In this document: positions 26,691 through 35,257 of the stretch, in pieces
How positions within the stretch are numbered: position 1 is the stretch's first letter
Layout: each line of letters begins with the position of its first letter
NCBI RefSeq assembly: GCF_012926615.1
Contig: NZ_JABBNU010000010.1
Coordinates: 1 to 64,000 of the forward strand
Source of the DNA: Marinigracilibium pacificum
Lineage (GTDB): Bacteria; Bacteroidota; Bacteroidia; Cytophagales; Cyclobacteriaceae
Direction of reading: 5' to 3'
DNA: 64,000 bases
The notes under the pieces: model-generated
Told to the model about the DNA's origin: nothing
What the model saw: only the letters and a program-made list of their open reading frames with translations
Databases searched by the model: none
Translations under genes and position numbers: made by a program

Positions 26691-27613
26691 GAAGTGTAAA
26701 GAAATCAAAAAAAAATATTCCGCCTTCCTTAAAATCAAGGGAATGCTTTGAAAGTTTAAAAAAAATATACAATCAGGGAAAGGGACCTTGTAAAGACCAA
26801 ATTGATAGCAATATATATAGAGCTAAGGACGTCATAGTTAAGTTATCAAATTTATATAAGGACAAATGTGCATATTGCGAACAAAAAGAACCTGATTTTG
26901 AAATTGAACATTACAGACCAAAACGAAGATTAGCTAAAATAGATAATAATGATGGAATTCAACATCCAGGTTATTATTGGCTAAGTTACGAATGGACTAA
27001 CTTAATTCCTGCTTGTCATGATTGTAATAAAAGTGGAGTAAAAGGCAATAGATTTCCTATTTTAAATAACAGATTAAAAAATCCGATTACAAAGGAAAAT
27101 ACAATTGATTTAAGCGCGAATGATTTTGAATCCGATCATCTCAAAGATGAACAAGCTCTGCTTATTCATCCTGAAGAAAATGGATTCAATCCTTACAATT
27201 ATTTTAAATTTAATTCCAAAGGTGAAATAATCCCCTGTGCTAAAAAAGAAACGATAGAATTTATAAGAGCTCAAAAAACTATTGAAATAGTTAATTTAAA
27301 TAGGTTCAAATTACATATAATGCAACGCAAAAAAGAAATTCAAAATTTAAAATATCAATTAAAGGGTCTTCTTTTGAATTTTGTTCATGATGTTTACATT
27401 AATGAATCGCGTGCTTTCAATCGATTAAAAAATGACTACTTCAGGATATTAAAACAAATCAATCAAAAGACAAAACCAAGAAATGAGTTTTCATTTTTTT
27501 GGGAATATGTTTATAAACACATGGATATTGTATTAATGGTTTCAATGAAACCTAAATACAGAAAATTATTTCTAGACTTAACTCAAGCTTATAAAAAGAA
27601 TAATATTAAATAA
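26687..27613 (+). CDS. ptuB: Septu-like HNH nuclease (PtuB-like)
   Basis: A 308-residue HNH endonuclease. CAYCEQKEPDFEIEHYRPKRR (from about residue 61) and YYWLSYEWTNLIPACHDCN (about residue 95 to 113) supply the two zinc-binding CxxC pairs and the catalytic His of the retron/Septu HNH group. Its frame starts inside the last codons of the ATPase gene. In Septu, PtuB cuts DNA when freed or activated by PtuA; here that is inferred from the pair. The C-terminal 100 residues are charged and helical. Confidence 0.78.
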   Translation: MRSVKKSKKNIPPSLKSRECFESLKKIYNQGKGPCKDQIDSNIYRAKDVIVKLSNLYKDKCAYCEQKEPDFEIEHYRPKRRLAKIDNNDGIQHPGYYWLSYEWTNLIPACHDCNKSGVKGNRFPILNNRLKNPITKENTIDLSANDFESDHLKDEQALLIHPEENGFNPYNYFKFNSKGEIIPCAKKETIEFIRAQKTIEIVNLNRFKLHIMQRKKEIQNLKYQLKGLLLNFVHDVYINESRAFNRLKNDYFRILKQINQKTKPRNEFSFFWEYVYKHMDIVLMVSMKPKYRKLFLDLTQAYKKNNIK

Positions 27614-27730
27614 AATTTTAAATATTAAAATAGTCTATACCATAGAAAGTGAATTAAAAGACCAGTAAACGTCTAGTAATATCATTTGATTTATAATAAG
27701 TATTTGTTTAATTGTTAATTAAATTAAACC

Positions 27731-28024
27731 ATGACCAAAGTAGAAGATAAACTGAAGCGAATTTCCAAACCAAGTCCGAAAGGAGGATGGAAAGAAAAAG
27801 TCAGGTTTGGAAAACAAAATCAAGCCTGGCTAAAGAAGTCATCTGCTATTGCCTTAAAAATTCTCGATGCCCTTGATGAAAACGGCTGGAGCCATGATCG
27901 TCTGGCAACAGAATTAAATGTGAGCCCTCAAGTTGTAAGTAAATATGTCAAAGGCAGAGAAAACTTCTCAAATGACTCAATCACCAAATTAGAAGCTATC
28001 TTAGATTTAAAACTATTACAATAA
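27731..28024 (+). CDS. XRE-family helix-turn-helix protein
   Basis: A 97-residue protein. Residues 45-95 form a Cro/CI-type helix-turn-helix (NGWSHDRLATELNVSPQVVSKYVKG, then ITKLEAILDLKLL). It resembles HigA-type antitoxins without a toxin beside it. AT-rich palindromic arms (GTTTAATT at 27706-27713 and AATTAAAC at 27722-27729) lie just before the ATG and could be its own operator. It may regulate the defence genes on either side; this is inference. Confidence 0.75.
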   Translation: MTKVEDKLKRISKPSPKGGWKEKVRFGKQNQAWLKKSSAIALKILDALDENGWSHDRLATELNVSPQVVSKYVKGRENFSNDSITKLEAILDLKLLQ

Positions 28025-28090
28025 ACAACCTTCAAATAAATCAAAACTGATAAAAAATTATCATCTAAACTAATTATTATATATTAAACT

Positions 28091-28165
28091 AATAAGTCAA
28101 ACTTATTTACACTCAATGTTGTTACAAAATTTGATATTTGAATTAAATTGGCTTATTTTGTAACA
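28091..28165. promoter_or_regulatory. Palindromic operator candidates before the XRE-protease-PIN operon
   Basis: Two inverted repeats lie within 110 bases of the start codon: AATAAGT-caa-ACTTATT (28091-28107), and an exact 11-bp pair, TGTTACAAAAT (28120-28130) facing ATTTTGTAACA (28155-28165). Their position before an XRE gene suggests autoregulation. Confidence 0.6.
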
Positions 28166-28195
28166 CGAAAACATGACAAACAACCCTCTTCAAAA

Positions 28196-28537
28196 ATGAC
28201 CCGTGATAATATAGTTGGCAATAATTTTAAATTATACAGGGAACATAATGGCTTAACTCAAGACCAGGTTGCGAATTATCTGAATGTAACCAGAGAGGAA
28301 ATTAGTTATTATGAAAATAACAAAAGAAAAATCCCCGTAAAAGTATTATCCAAAGCTGCCAGTCTGTTTGGCATTGATGAATATGACTTCTACGAAACCG
28401 ATCCGGAAGCAAATAATGTAAAAATGGCTTTGGCATTTCGCTCAGATTCATTGAGCAATGAGGATCTTGATCAAATAGCACAATTCAAAAAGATAGTCTT
28501 AAATTATTTATCAATGAAAAAAGCAATGGTTAAATGA
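28196..28537 (+). CDS. XRE-family regulator of the XRE/ImmA/PIN operon
   Basis: A 113-residue protein with an N-terminal Cro/CI helix-turn-helix (NNFKLYREHNGLTQDQVA, LNVTREEISYYENNKRKIP). The frame is open upstream to a TTG at 28148, but the ATG at 28196 (MTRDNIVGNN) is the natural start and leaves the palindromes outside the gene. Its stop overlaps the start of the ImmA/IrrE gene by four bases. The expected role is repression of its own operon, relieved by the protease or by binding a signal. Confidence 0.8.
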   Translation: MTRDNIVGNNFKLYREHNGLTQDQVANYLNVTREEISYYENNKRKIPVKVLSKAASLFGIDEYDFYETDPEANNVKMALAFRSDSLSNEDLDQIAQFKKIVLNYLSMKKAMVK

Positions 28538-29277
28538 ACCAACTGATTTTAGAAAAAAAAGCCAATGATTTCAGAAATAAGAATGGGTTAGGAAGCAATG
28601 ATAGCATTCATCTTAAAAGTTTGCTATACAAATTAAATATTCTCACCGCATTCAAACCTTTAAGTGATAGTTTTTCGGGAATGGCTATGAAAGTGAGTGA
28701 TGAAAAGGAAGTCAAACGATTTATATTAATAAATAGCAATAAATCTTTAGGTCACCAGCACTTTACTATCTGCCACGAATTATACCATTTATTTATTCAG
28801 GAGAATTTCACATCAATGATTTGTAATGCAGGAGCTTTTATAAAAAAAGATCCTGAAGAATATAATGCAGATGTATTTGCCGCCCACCTTCTTTTACCGG
28901 AAAATGGAGTGAAGTCATTAATACCTGATGAGGAGCTTGGCAAAGACAAAATTAAACTGGAAACAATTCTTAAAATAGAACAATACTTTTCCTGTTCACG
29001 AGCAGCTTGTTTATATCGATTAAAAAATCTTGATATCATTTCAAAATCAAGATTAGAATTCTTTAATCAATCAGTTAAAAAAAGTGCCATCCAGTATGGT
29101 TATTCCATCGATATTTATGAACCAGGCAATCATAATGAATTAATTGGAGACTATGGTACCCTTGCCAGAAACCTATATGATAATGAAGTGATTTCTGAGA
29201 GCCACTATTATTCTTTATTACTGGATATGGGAATGAATACTGATGAAATAGAAGAGCTGGAGAATAATGGAGAGTAA
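28534..29277 (+). CDS. ImmA/IrrE-type metallopeptidase
   Basis: A 247-residue protein with the zinc-peptidase motif HFTICHELYHLF (HExxH at about 79-83) and a downstream EYNADVFAAHLLLP (about residue 110), typical of the ImmA/IrrE (COG2856) group. Such proteases cleave XRE-type repressors in mobile elements and stress regulons. The flanking order (XRE regulator before, PIN-domain gene after, with overlaps of 4 and 11 bases) makes the XRE protein the likely substrate. No signal peptide, so cytoplasmic. Confidence 0.85.
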   Translation: MNQLILEKKANDFRNKNGLGSNDSIHLKSLLYKLNILTAFKPLSDSFSGMAMKVSDEKEVKRFILINSNKSLGHQHFTICHELYHLFIQENFTSMICNAGAFIKKDPEEYNADVFAAHLLLPENGVKSLIPDEELGKDKIKLETILKIEQYFSCSRAACLYRLKNLDIISKSRLEFFNQSVKKSAIQYGYSIDIYEPGNHNELIGDYGTLARNLYDNEVISESHYYSLLLDMGMNTDEIEELENNGE

Positions 29278-29794
29278 AAACCGAATAATTCTTATCGATA
29301 CTGATGTTATTTCCCATTTTATCCTTGGTGGTGCTATTTTGACTCTTCCTAAAATATTCCCCCACTATAAAATTAAAATGGTTGATAAAGTTTATGATGA
29401 GCTTAGCAGGTTTAAAAGGAAGAAACAGGAAGTTGATAACCTGATTAAATTCAAATTAATTGAGGTAATGGATTTTCCTGAAGATGAGGAAATTATGATG
29501 GAGTATTTCTACATTAAAAAATCATTGTTCAAAGGAGATGGGGAAGCTGCCAGTTTAGCAATCGTAAGACATTCAAAAGATATACTCGCCAGTAGTAATT
29601 TAAAAGATATCGCCCATTATTGTAAAATGCATTCCATAGATTATTTAACCACTATGGACTTTTTATGTGAGGCACTCAAAAAGAACATAATGACAGAAAA
29701 TGAGTGTGATAATTTTATTCAAAGGGTAAAATCAAGCGGCAGTAAATTACCAGTTAATTATATGTCTGAATATTCGTGTAAAGACAAGTTGTAA
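29267..29794 (+). CDS. PIN-domain nuclease, probable toxin
   Basis: A 175-residue PIN-like ribonuclease. Acidic residues line the expected sites: LIDTDVISHF (Asp11, Asp13), DKVYDELSRF, GDGEAASLA (about 91-99) and SSNLKD (about 113). PIN proteins usually act as toxins that cut RNA. The gene overlaps the ImmA/IrrE gene by 11 bases, so the protease or XRE protein may act as its antidote. This three-gene order is unlike the usual two-gene VapBC pair. Toxicity is inferred. Confidence 0.75.
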   Translation: MESKNRIILIDTDVISHFILGGAILTLPKIFPHYKIKMVDKVYDELSRFKRKKQEVDNLIKFKLIEVMDFPEDEEIMMEYFYIKKSLFKGDGEAASLAIVRHSKDILASSNLKDIAHYCKMHSIDYLTTMDFLCEALKKNIMTENECDNFIQRVKSSGSKLPVNYMSEYSCKDKL

Positions 29795-29833
29795 TATTTA
29801 AATATTAATAACTTAAAAATGTCTATAATTTTG

Positions 29834-29857
29834 AAATAGGTATAATTACACCTATTT
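29834..29857. terminator. Hairpin between convergent PIN gene and mnmE
   Basis: AAATAGGT (29834-29841) and ACCTATTT (29850-29857) form an 8-bp stem with an 8-base loop. It lies 40 bases after the PIN stop and 27 before the mnmE stop; weak T-runs on both sides. Confidence 0.4.
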
Positions 29858-29883
29858 GTCAGAAAAAATATAAGCCTTATAAC

Positions 29884-31260
29884 TTATTTACCGATACAAA
29901 ACTTACTAAAAATATTCCCCAACAAGTCGTCAGTGGTGATCTGCCCGGTAATCTCCCCGAGGTGATGTAATGCCTGGCGGATGTCCATTGCCAGAAAGTC
30001 ATTAGTTACCTGAAGATCAAGGCCTCGCAACACTTCCTGAAGTGCTGTTTGTGTTCTCAATAATGCCTCATAGTGACGGGCATTGGTTACCATGGTATCT
30101 CCGGTTTTGAAATTATCCAGATGAACCTTCTCAGAGATTTTATCTTTTAGATCATCTATATTTTCCAGCTTCCCGGCTGAGATAAATACGAAATGATCGT
30201 TCTTTCTCAAGGTTTCTACTTTATCTTCTGGTGCAATATCAATCTTATTGCCAACTGCTATAAATGGCTTCCCAAGATTCTCCAGACGATTAACTTCCTG
30301 CAATACATCACTAATCGAATCGGTACTTAAATCAAATAAATAAAGAATCAAGGATGCCTGGCCCATTTTCTCGTGGGTCTTGGCCACACCCATGGCTTCA
30401 ATCTTATCGATAGTCTCACGAATACCTGCGGTATCAATAAACCTGAAGGAGACTCCCTCGATTACCATTTCATCCTCGATAAAATCTCGGGTAGTGCCCG
30501 GGATATCCGATACGATGGCTTTTTCTTCGTTTAATAATGCATTGAGAAGGGTAGACTTCCCGGCATTAGGTTTCCCAGCAATAACAGTTGGAATACCTTT
30601 TTTAATCACATTACCATAATCGAAGCTTTTTAATAATTTTGATATGACTGTGTAAAGCTTCTCAACCAGGGCTCTCAGTTCTTCACGTTGAGCAAACTCA
30701 ACATCTTCCTCAGAAAAATCCAGCTCCAGTTCTATTAGAGAAGCAAAATTGATTAGCTCAGTTCTTAAATCATCAATCTCTTTACTAAATCCACCTCTCA
30801 TTTGAGACAGGGCAGCACTATGGGCAGCATCAGAATCAGCATTGATTAAGTCTGCTACTGCTTCTGCCTGAGCTAGGTCAAACTGACCATTCATAAAAGC
30901 TCTCATTGTAAACTCTCCGGGCCTGGCTAACCTCGCACCGTGTTTTAATGATAGCTGGATAATCTCCTTGACAATATATTGCGAACCATGGCATGAAATT
31001 TCAACCACATCTTCCTTGGTGAAGGATTTAGGACCTTTAAATAAGGATAGTACAACTTCATCAATAATTCGCTTTCCATCTCTTATTGTTCCAAAATGTA
31101 AAGTATGAGAAGGCTGGCTCTGAGGATCTTTTCCACGGAACATTTTTGCGGCTATTGAGAAGGCTTCTTTTCCCGATAACCTGATTACCGCTATAGCTCC
31201 AACACCCGGAGCAGTGGCTAATGCAATAATTGTATCCTCAGCAGATGAATATTTATTCAT
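29884..31260 (-). CDS. mnmE: tRNA modification GTPase MnmE
   Basis: With MnmG it makes the 5-carboxymethylaminomethyl (or taurine-type) modification on wobble uridine of several tRNAs. The N-terminal tetrahydrofolate-binding domain starts with EDTIIALATAPGVGAIAVIRLSG, the GTPase G1 loop is GKPNAGKSTLLNALL (about residue 225), G2-G3 are GTTRDFIED and DTAGIRET, G4 is GNKID, and the protein ends with the conserved FCIGK. The frame extends to 31350, but the ATG at 31258-31260 (MNKYSSAEDT) matches the family. A Bacteroidota-type -7 box lies 17-24 bases upstream. Confidence 0.95.
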   Translation of the reverse strand: MNKYSSAEDTIIALATAPGVGAIAVIRLSGKEAFSIAAKMFRGKDPQSQPSHTLHFGTIRDGKRIIDEVVLSLFKGPKSFTKEDVVEISCHGSQYIVKEIIQLSLKHGARLARPGEFTMRAFMNGQFDLAQAEAVADLINADSDAAHSAALSQMRGGFSKEIDDLRTELINFASLIELELDFSEEDVEFAQREELRALVEKLYTVISKLLKSFDYGNVIKKGIPTVIAGKPNAGKSTLLNALLNEEKAIVSDIPGTTRDFIEDEMVIEGVSFRFIDTAGIRETIDKIEAMGVAKTHEKMGQASLILYLFDLSTDSISDVLQEVNRLENLGKPFIAVGNKIDIAPEDKVETLRKNDHFVFISAGKLENIDDLKDKISEKVHLDNFKTGDTMVTNARHYEALLRTQTALQEVLRGLDLQVTNDFLAMDIRQALHHLGEITGQITTDDLLGNIFSKFCIGK

Positions 31261-31276
31261 ATCAAAATATTTGTTG

Positions 31277-31284
31277 CAAAAGTA
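31277..31284 (-). promoter_or_regulatory. mnmE promoter -7 box
   Basis: TACTTTTG on the minus strand matches TAnnTTTG, the Bacteroidota -7 element, 16 bases before the mnmE ATG. No good -33 TTG at the usual spacing was found. Confidence 0.5.
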
Positions 31285-31462
31285 GATAATTTTAAAGGAA
31301 TCGCCACTATACCAAAAATTGACTTTCCATTTGCAAAAGCCAATAATCAATATTTTATCAACACATAATGTAATTATTAGATATTTATTAAATATATCTA
31401 TCTAATTAATTGTGTTGTTTTTAAAAAATATAATTAATTTCGAATCTCTCGAATAGATTGAA

Positions 31463-31738
31463 ATGTCTAATAAACACCAAAGATATCAATTCTACCTATC
31501 GTTATTCTTATCTGCAATAGCAGGAGCGGCGGTAATGACAATTCCGGGAATTACATATTACGAAATCACAGGCAATCCTAATTTCATTTTTTTCTTTTGT
31601 AGCTTGGGAGCTGTTATCTTTTTATTTGTCAATTTGATCAATAAAGGAACAACCTCAAAAAAGAAATTATCTAAAAAGTTTAAAGGATCTTTTACCAAGA
31701 TCAAAAAAAAGCCCGCCGATGAATCAGCAGGCTTTTGA
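31463..31738 (+). CDS. Small two-helix membrane protein
   Basis: A 91-residue protein: two hydrophobic segments (about residues 9-30 and 40-60, FIFFFCSLGAVIFLFVNLI), then a very basic tail (KKKLSKKFKGSFTKIKKKP) that would face the cytoplasm. Not recognised. Its last codons lie inside the terminator hairpin of the convergent lipoprotein gene. Confidence 0.6.
   Translation: MSNKHQRYQFYLSLFLSAIAGAAVMTIPGITYYEITGNPNFIFFFCSLGAVIFLFVNLINKGTTSKKKLSKKFKGSFTKIKKKPADESAGF
31703..31732 (-). terminator. Rho-independent terminator for the 31758 lipoprotein gene
   Basis: On the minus strand GCCTGCTGAT, a 2-base loop, and ATCGGCGGGC pair fully if two G-U wobbles are allowed, followed by eight T. On the plus strand the same wobbles become C-A mismatches, so it works in one direction. 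It overlaps the 3' end of the plus-strand gene at 31463-31738. Confidence 0.75.
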
Positions 31739-31757
31739 TAAAATTTACTTAACCTAT

Positions 31758-32339
31758 TTATTCGATAACCAAATCAAATTCTAAATCAATATCAGTTTCA
31801 CCTGTTTCAACTGTTGATGAAGCTGTTTTTAGACCTGGCTGATGCTTTAATACAAATCTGAAACTTCCAGATGCAGCATCTCCTGTTCCCCAAAGTGTTT
31901 CAAGACCTACTGGTAGCTGATTACTGTCATAATCTTCATAATTAACGTCATCATCTCTCATTTCTATGTTTCCGTCTCCTTCAGGATTAGTAAACATTCC
32001 TTGAGTCCAACCATAAAAAATCATATGCTCATTACCTTCAGCAGCTACCTCATCAGAAATATTTTCATCAGTTGCTGTGTTGAAGAAACCAAGATCGAGT
32101 GTGTAACTAGTTGAAGCAGCCAAATTAATTTGAGGAGTTTCAAAAGGAGCAGAGCCTTCACCATCCGGATCAGTAGCAGTCACTACAATAGCATCTCCAC
32201 CACCATCAGGAGTAAATGTCAATACTACCTTATCAATCACTTCCTCTTCATTTTCCTTCGCCGGAGCCTCGTCTTCTGAGCATGACTGTAAACCAAAACC
32301 TACTAATAGTGCTAGTGTTAAATACTTAAACTTTTTCAT
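31758..32339 (-). CDS. Outer-surface lipoprotein near a TonB receptor
   Basis: A 193-residue lipoprotein (signal MKKFKYLTLALLVGFGLQSC, Cys20), then an acidic linker and a beta-rich domain with repeated Asp/Gly turns (FTPDGGGDAIVVTATDPDGEG). It lies 72 bases downstream of the TonB receptor gene and has its own upstream half-sites shared with the fur operon (see 32362). Such lipoproteins often assist substrate capture by the receptor. The family is not recognised; metal binding is suggested by context only. Confidence 0.7.
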   Translation of the reverse strand: MKKFKYLTLALLVGFGLQSCSEDEAPAKENEEEVIDKVVLTFTPDGGGDAIVVTATDPDGEGSAPFETPQINLAASTSYTLDLGFFNTATDENISDEVAAEGNEHMIFYGWTQGMFTNPEGDGNIEMRDDDVNYEDYDSNQLPVGLETLWGTGDAASGSFRFVLKHQPGLKTASSTVETGETDIDLEFDLVIE

Positions 32340-32361
32340 TGATTATAATTTATTGTGTTTA

Positions 32362-32385
32362 TGCAACATTATTACATTTGCAACA
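32362..32385 (-). promoter_or_regulatory. TGCAACA half-site pair before the lipoprotein gene
   Basis: TGCAACA occurs at 32362-32368 and 32379-32385, 23-46 bases upstream of the lipoprotein start. The same heptamer forms both arms of the palindrome over the fur promoter (35285-35316), suggesting one regulator. The two copies are direct rather than inverted here. Confidence 0.4.
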
Positions 32386-32411
32386 GAATTGCAAATAGTT
32401 GTAAGATTTTT

Positions 32412-34829
32412 TTAAAACTTATAATTAACTGATAACCTGAAATTTAATCCCGGCTCATCAGCATAATATCTTATTCTATTTGTATACATCCTGTAGCTTG
32501 TGTTCACTATGTTGTAAACGGAAAAACGTATGTCGCATTGTGAATTTATGGTTGCTAAAACGTCGAAATTCAAAAGCGTGTAAGCTTTTGGTGCGTCTTT
32601 GAAATCAAATATCGATGAATCTTCAGCAAATAAGTCTATACCCTTATCGGCAGCTTCAATAATTTCTCCGGGAGTTATCGTTCTTGGTGCATTGTTTTGT
32701 TCAAAAACATGCTCAACAGAGATAATTGGTGTCAATTCTTTAAATATCCAAACATCGCTGAACGATTTTTTTTGAGAAAAGCGCAACTGAAAAGGAGGGA
32801 TATCTATAAAAGATGTCCCGTCTTTTAAATTTCTACCATAGGTATAATCAAATCTTAATGCTGATTCTCCAAGTGTTAAACTGTTAATTGACACTTTACC
32901 ATTTATGCCGCTGACAAGGGCATCGGTAATAGCGTAAACGTATATAGGAAAGGCCCCTCTGACTGTTTCGGTAATACCTGACGGTCTCTCGTATATGTAA
33001 TCAATAATATAATTCCCAAAAATAGTTAGTTCAGTCTTCCAGTTACCCGGATTATAATTTAAAGCTGTATTTAAAGTGAAGGCTTTTTCCGCAGAGATAT
33101 CTTTTTCTTCAGGCTGAAATACTTTATCAGTTTTCGGGAAATTATTCTCATCAAAATAATACCTCAATAAACCATAGGTTATCACAGACGATTGGTGTTT
33201 TCCGAACGAATAAAGTTCAGCTACATTAGGAGGTCGCCATGCGCTTCCAATATTAATTTTAGCATCCATTTTATCTCCTCCAAACTGATACCCCGCATTG
33301 AATGAAAAATTATTGAAAGACACCTCACCAGAATATAATTCCAGCCGATCATCAAAGCCTAATACAGATAAGAATGAATAATCATACCTTATCCCAAATT
33401 CAAATATTGATTTTCCAAAATATTTAGATTCAGTAATGAAAGCACCAATACCAGTATTTTGATAATTCGGAATAAATTGATTCGTATTTGTTCCCTGAAT
33501 ATTATCATTATCCTGATAAATCCACTGGGCTCCGATTATTCCTTCAAACCCTGCAATGGAATGATGAGACAGGTTAAGCTCTGCCTGATGAGTAGTAAGA
33601 TCTAAATTAATCGAAGGCACACCATTATTTGTTCCCCTTCTGATATCAAACTCCTTACGGAAATTCTTTTGAAATGAATAAAATGCCGTAATCAGATTAT
33701 CTCCAAAGTTTTGAGAAGATTCAAACTTTGAAAAGATGTGTTCACCTTCTTGCCTCGGAGTATTTATGTCATAGCCAAAGCTTTTCGTTCCTTCAGGAGG
33801 TTCTTCTGTCATTGCAATGTCAAGATCTTCCAAACTACTAACAACCGATCCGGTTAATATTCCATAATCTTGTTTTGTATATGACACGATTGCATTAGCA
33901 TTAAAACCTTCCTTATGGTATCGCAACATACCAAGACTACTAAATTCCTCACTTCCGGTATTTGTCAGATTATAGTCTGGGGCTTTCATATCGCCTCGAC
34001 GATAATAATTTGCAGAAATTTTTGCAGCTATCCTGTGTCCTCCTTTTGAAAGGCTAAAATCTCCGCCATATCCTCTGCCATTAGACTCACCTTTAAGAGT
34101 GATATCACCGGATAACTCCTGATGTAGCTCCGGCTTTTCAGTATCTATCAATACTACACCACCCATTGCTTCTGCTCCATATCTTACAGATGAAGCGCCT
34201 TTAATAACACTTAGTTCATCAATCGATGAAAGATCAATTTCAGGCCCATGGTCTTTACCCCAATTTTGAAATGCGTGCCTTACTCCATTATTTAGAATTA
34301 AGATTCGATTGCCGTACAATCCATGAATCATTGGCTTAACGATATTTGAACCAGTAGAAATCATTGAAACACCAGGCAATTCTCTAGTCAGCATTCCCAG
34401 ATTTTTACCTACGGAAAGATCTAAAGCTGTTTTATCTACTGTTTCAATTGCTTGCGACTGATAAGCTCCCTTGCTTTTTTCACCCTCGACTGTAACGCCT
34501 TCTAAAAATTCAGATTCAATTGCTAAATAAATCTTTGGATCCTTATGATAGACATCATGATGATGAACTAATGTTTTATATCCAACATAAGAAATTATCA
34601 AATCAACTTCCTTTTGACAAATATTAGTTATAATAAAAACACCATTTACATCAGCATTAGCTCCTTTATCTGTCCCATCAATACGAACTGTAGCAAAGGG
34701 TAGGGGCTGCCGGGTATTTAAATCATAAATCACTCCTTTAATAATATGATCACAAGGATTTTGTTGAAATGTAAATCCTTTTATTGAAGTGAAACTAAAA
34801 ATTACCAACAATAAAATATATCTATTCAT
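32412..34829 (-). CDS. TonB-dependent outer membrane receptor, probably for a metal
   Basis: An 805-residue outer-membrane transporter driven by TonB. After a signal peptide it has a carboxypeptidase-regulatory-like domain (IIKGVIYDLNTRQPLPFATVRI, about 25-105), a His-rich stretch (LVHHHDVYHKDP), a plug (about 115-230; GNRILILNNGVRH, ASSVRYGAEAMGGVV) and a long beta-barrel ending RLSVNYKF. The start is the ATG at 34827-34829; it overlaps the end of the Fur-family gene by eight bases, so both are one operon. Pairing with a Fur-type regulator suggests uptake of iron or zinc, and the His-rich stretch slightly favours zinc. Confidence 0.85.
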   Translation of the reverse strand: MNRYILLLVIFSFTSIKGFTFQQNPCDHIIKGVIYDLNTRQPLPFATVRIDGTDKGANADVNGVFIITNICQKEVDLIISYVGYKTLVHHHDVYHKDPKIYLAIESEFLEGVTVEGEKSKGAYQSQAIETVDKTALDLSVGKNLGMLTRELPGVSMISTGSNIVKPMIHGLYGNRILILNNGVRHAFQNWGKDHGPEIDLSSIDELSVIKGASSVRYGAEAMGGVVLIDTEKPELHQELSGDITLKGESNGRGYGGDFSLSKGGHRIAAKISANYYRRGDMKAPDYNLTNTGSEEFSSLGMLRYHKEGFNANAIVSYTKQDYGILTGSVVSSLEDLDIAMTEEPPEGTKSFGYDINTPRQEGEHIFSKFESSQNFGDNLITAFYSFQKNFRKEFDIRRGTNNGVPSINLDLTTHQAELNLSHHSIAGFEGIIGAQWIYQDNDNIQGTNTNQFIPNYQNTGIGAFITESKYFGKSIFEFGIRYDYSFLSVLGFDDRLELYSGEVSFNNFSFNAGYQFGGDKMDAKINIGSAWRPPNVAELYSFGKHQSSVITYGLLRYYFDENNFPKTDKVFQPEEKDISAEKAFTLNTALNYNPGNWKTELTIFGNYIIDYIYERPSGITETVRGAFPIYVYAITDALVSGINGKVSINSLTLGESALRFDYTYGRNLKDGTSFIDIPPFQLRFSQKKSFSDVWIFKELTPIISVEHVFEQNNAPRTITPGEIIEAADKGIDLFAEDSSIFDFKDAPKAYTLLNFDVLATINSQCDIRFSVYNIVNTSYRMYTNRIRYYADEPGLNFRLSVNYKF

Positions 34830-35238
34830 TGCATTGATCACATTTGCCTTTAACGACCATACTTATTTCGGTCATTTTATAATTGGTTGGAAGATTTGGT
34901 ATTGGAATAGCAAAATCTGGTAAGCATTCTAACTTGCCACATATTATGCATTGGAAATGAATATGGCTGCTTTGATAATTTTGTTTGTCTGATTTAATAC
35001 TTAAGGCATAAGAAGCACTCCCGGAATCACCAGGTATTTTATGAATCAGGCTTTTATCGATAAATGATTGAAGAGTTCTGTATAAGGTTACCCGGTCAAA
35101 ATCAGGTAACTGATCTTCAAGATCTCTATTAGAAAAAGCTTCCTCACGAGACGAAATAACCTTTAAGACCTCAAATCTTACTGGAGTGGCCCTCAGTTCA
35201 TGTCCATGAAGTAGTTCTTTTATCTGTTCTCTGGTCAT
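34822..35238 (-). CDS. Fur-family metal regulator (Zur-like)
   Basis: A 138-residue repressor with the Fur winged-helix (RATPVRFEVLKVISSREEAFSN, DFDRVTLYRTLQSFIDKSL) and dimerisation domain. Two CxxC pairs (Cys97/Cys100 and Cys133/Cys136) form the structural zinc site, and HIHFQCIICG supplies the usual regulatory ligands. First gene of an operon with the TonB receptor. The promoter is overlaid by a palindrome (35285-35316), so it probably represses itself when metal is plentiful. Zinc versus iron cannot be settled by sequence alone. Confidence 0.85.
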   Translation of the reverse strand: MTREQIKELLHGHELRATPVRFEVLKVISSREEAFSNRDLEDQLPDFDRVTLYRTLQSFIDKSLIHKIPGDSGSASYALSIKSDKQNYQSSHIHFQCIICGKLECLPDFAIPIPNLPTNYKMTEISMVVKGKCDQCNE

Positions 35239-35257
35239 AATAAATAAGTATTATGAC

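Noticed and set aside
25002-27613. Retron with PtuAB effectors
   Set aside because: No reverse transcriptase gene or msr/msd-like inverted repeats are next to the pair, so Septu-like is the better call.
31272-31278. TGCAACA heptamer near the mnmE promoter as part of the metal regulon
   Set aside because: A single half-site, expected by chance in this base composition, and mnmE has no metal role.
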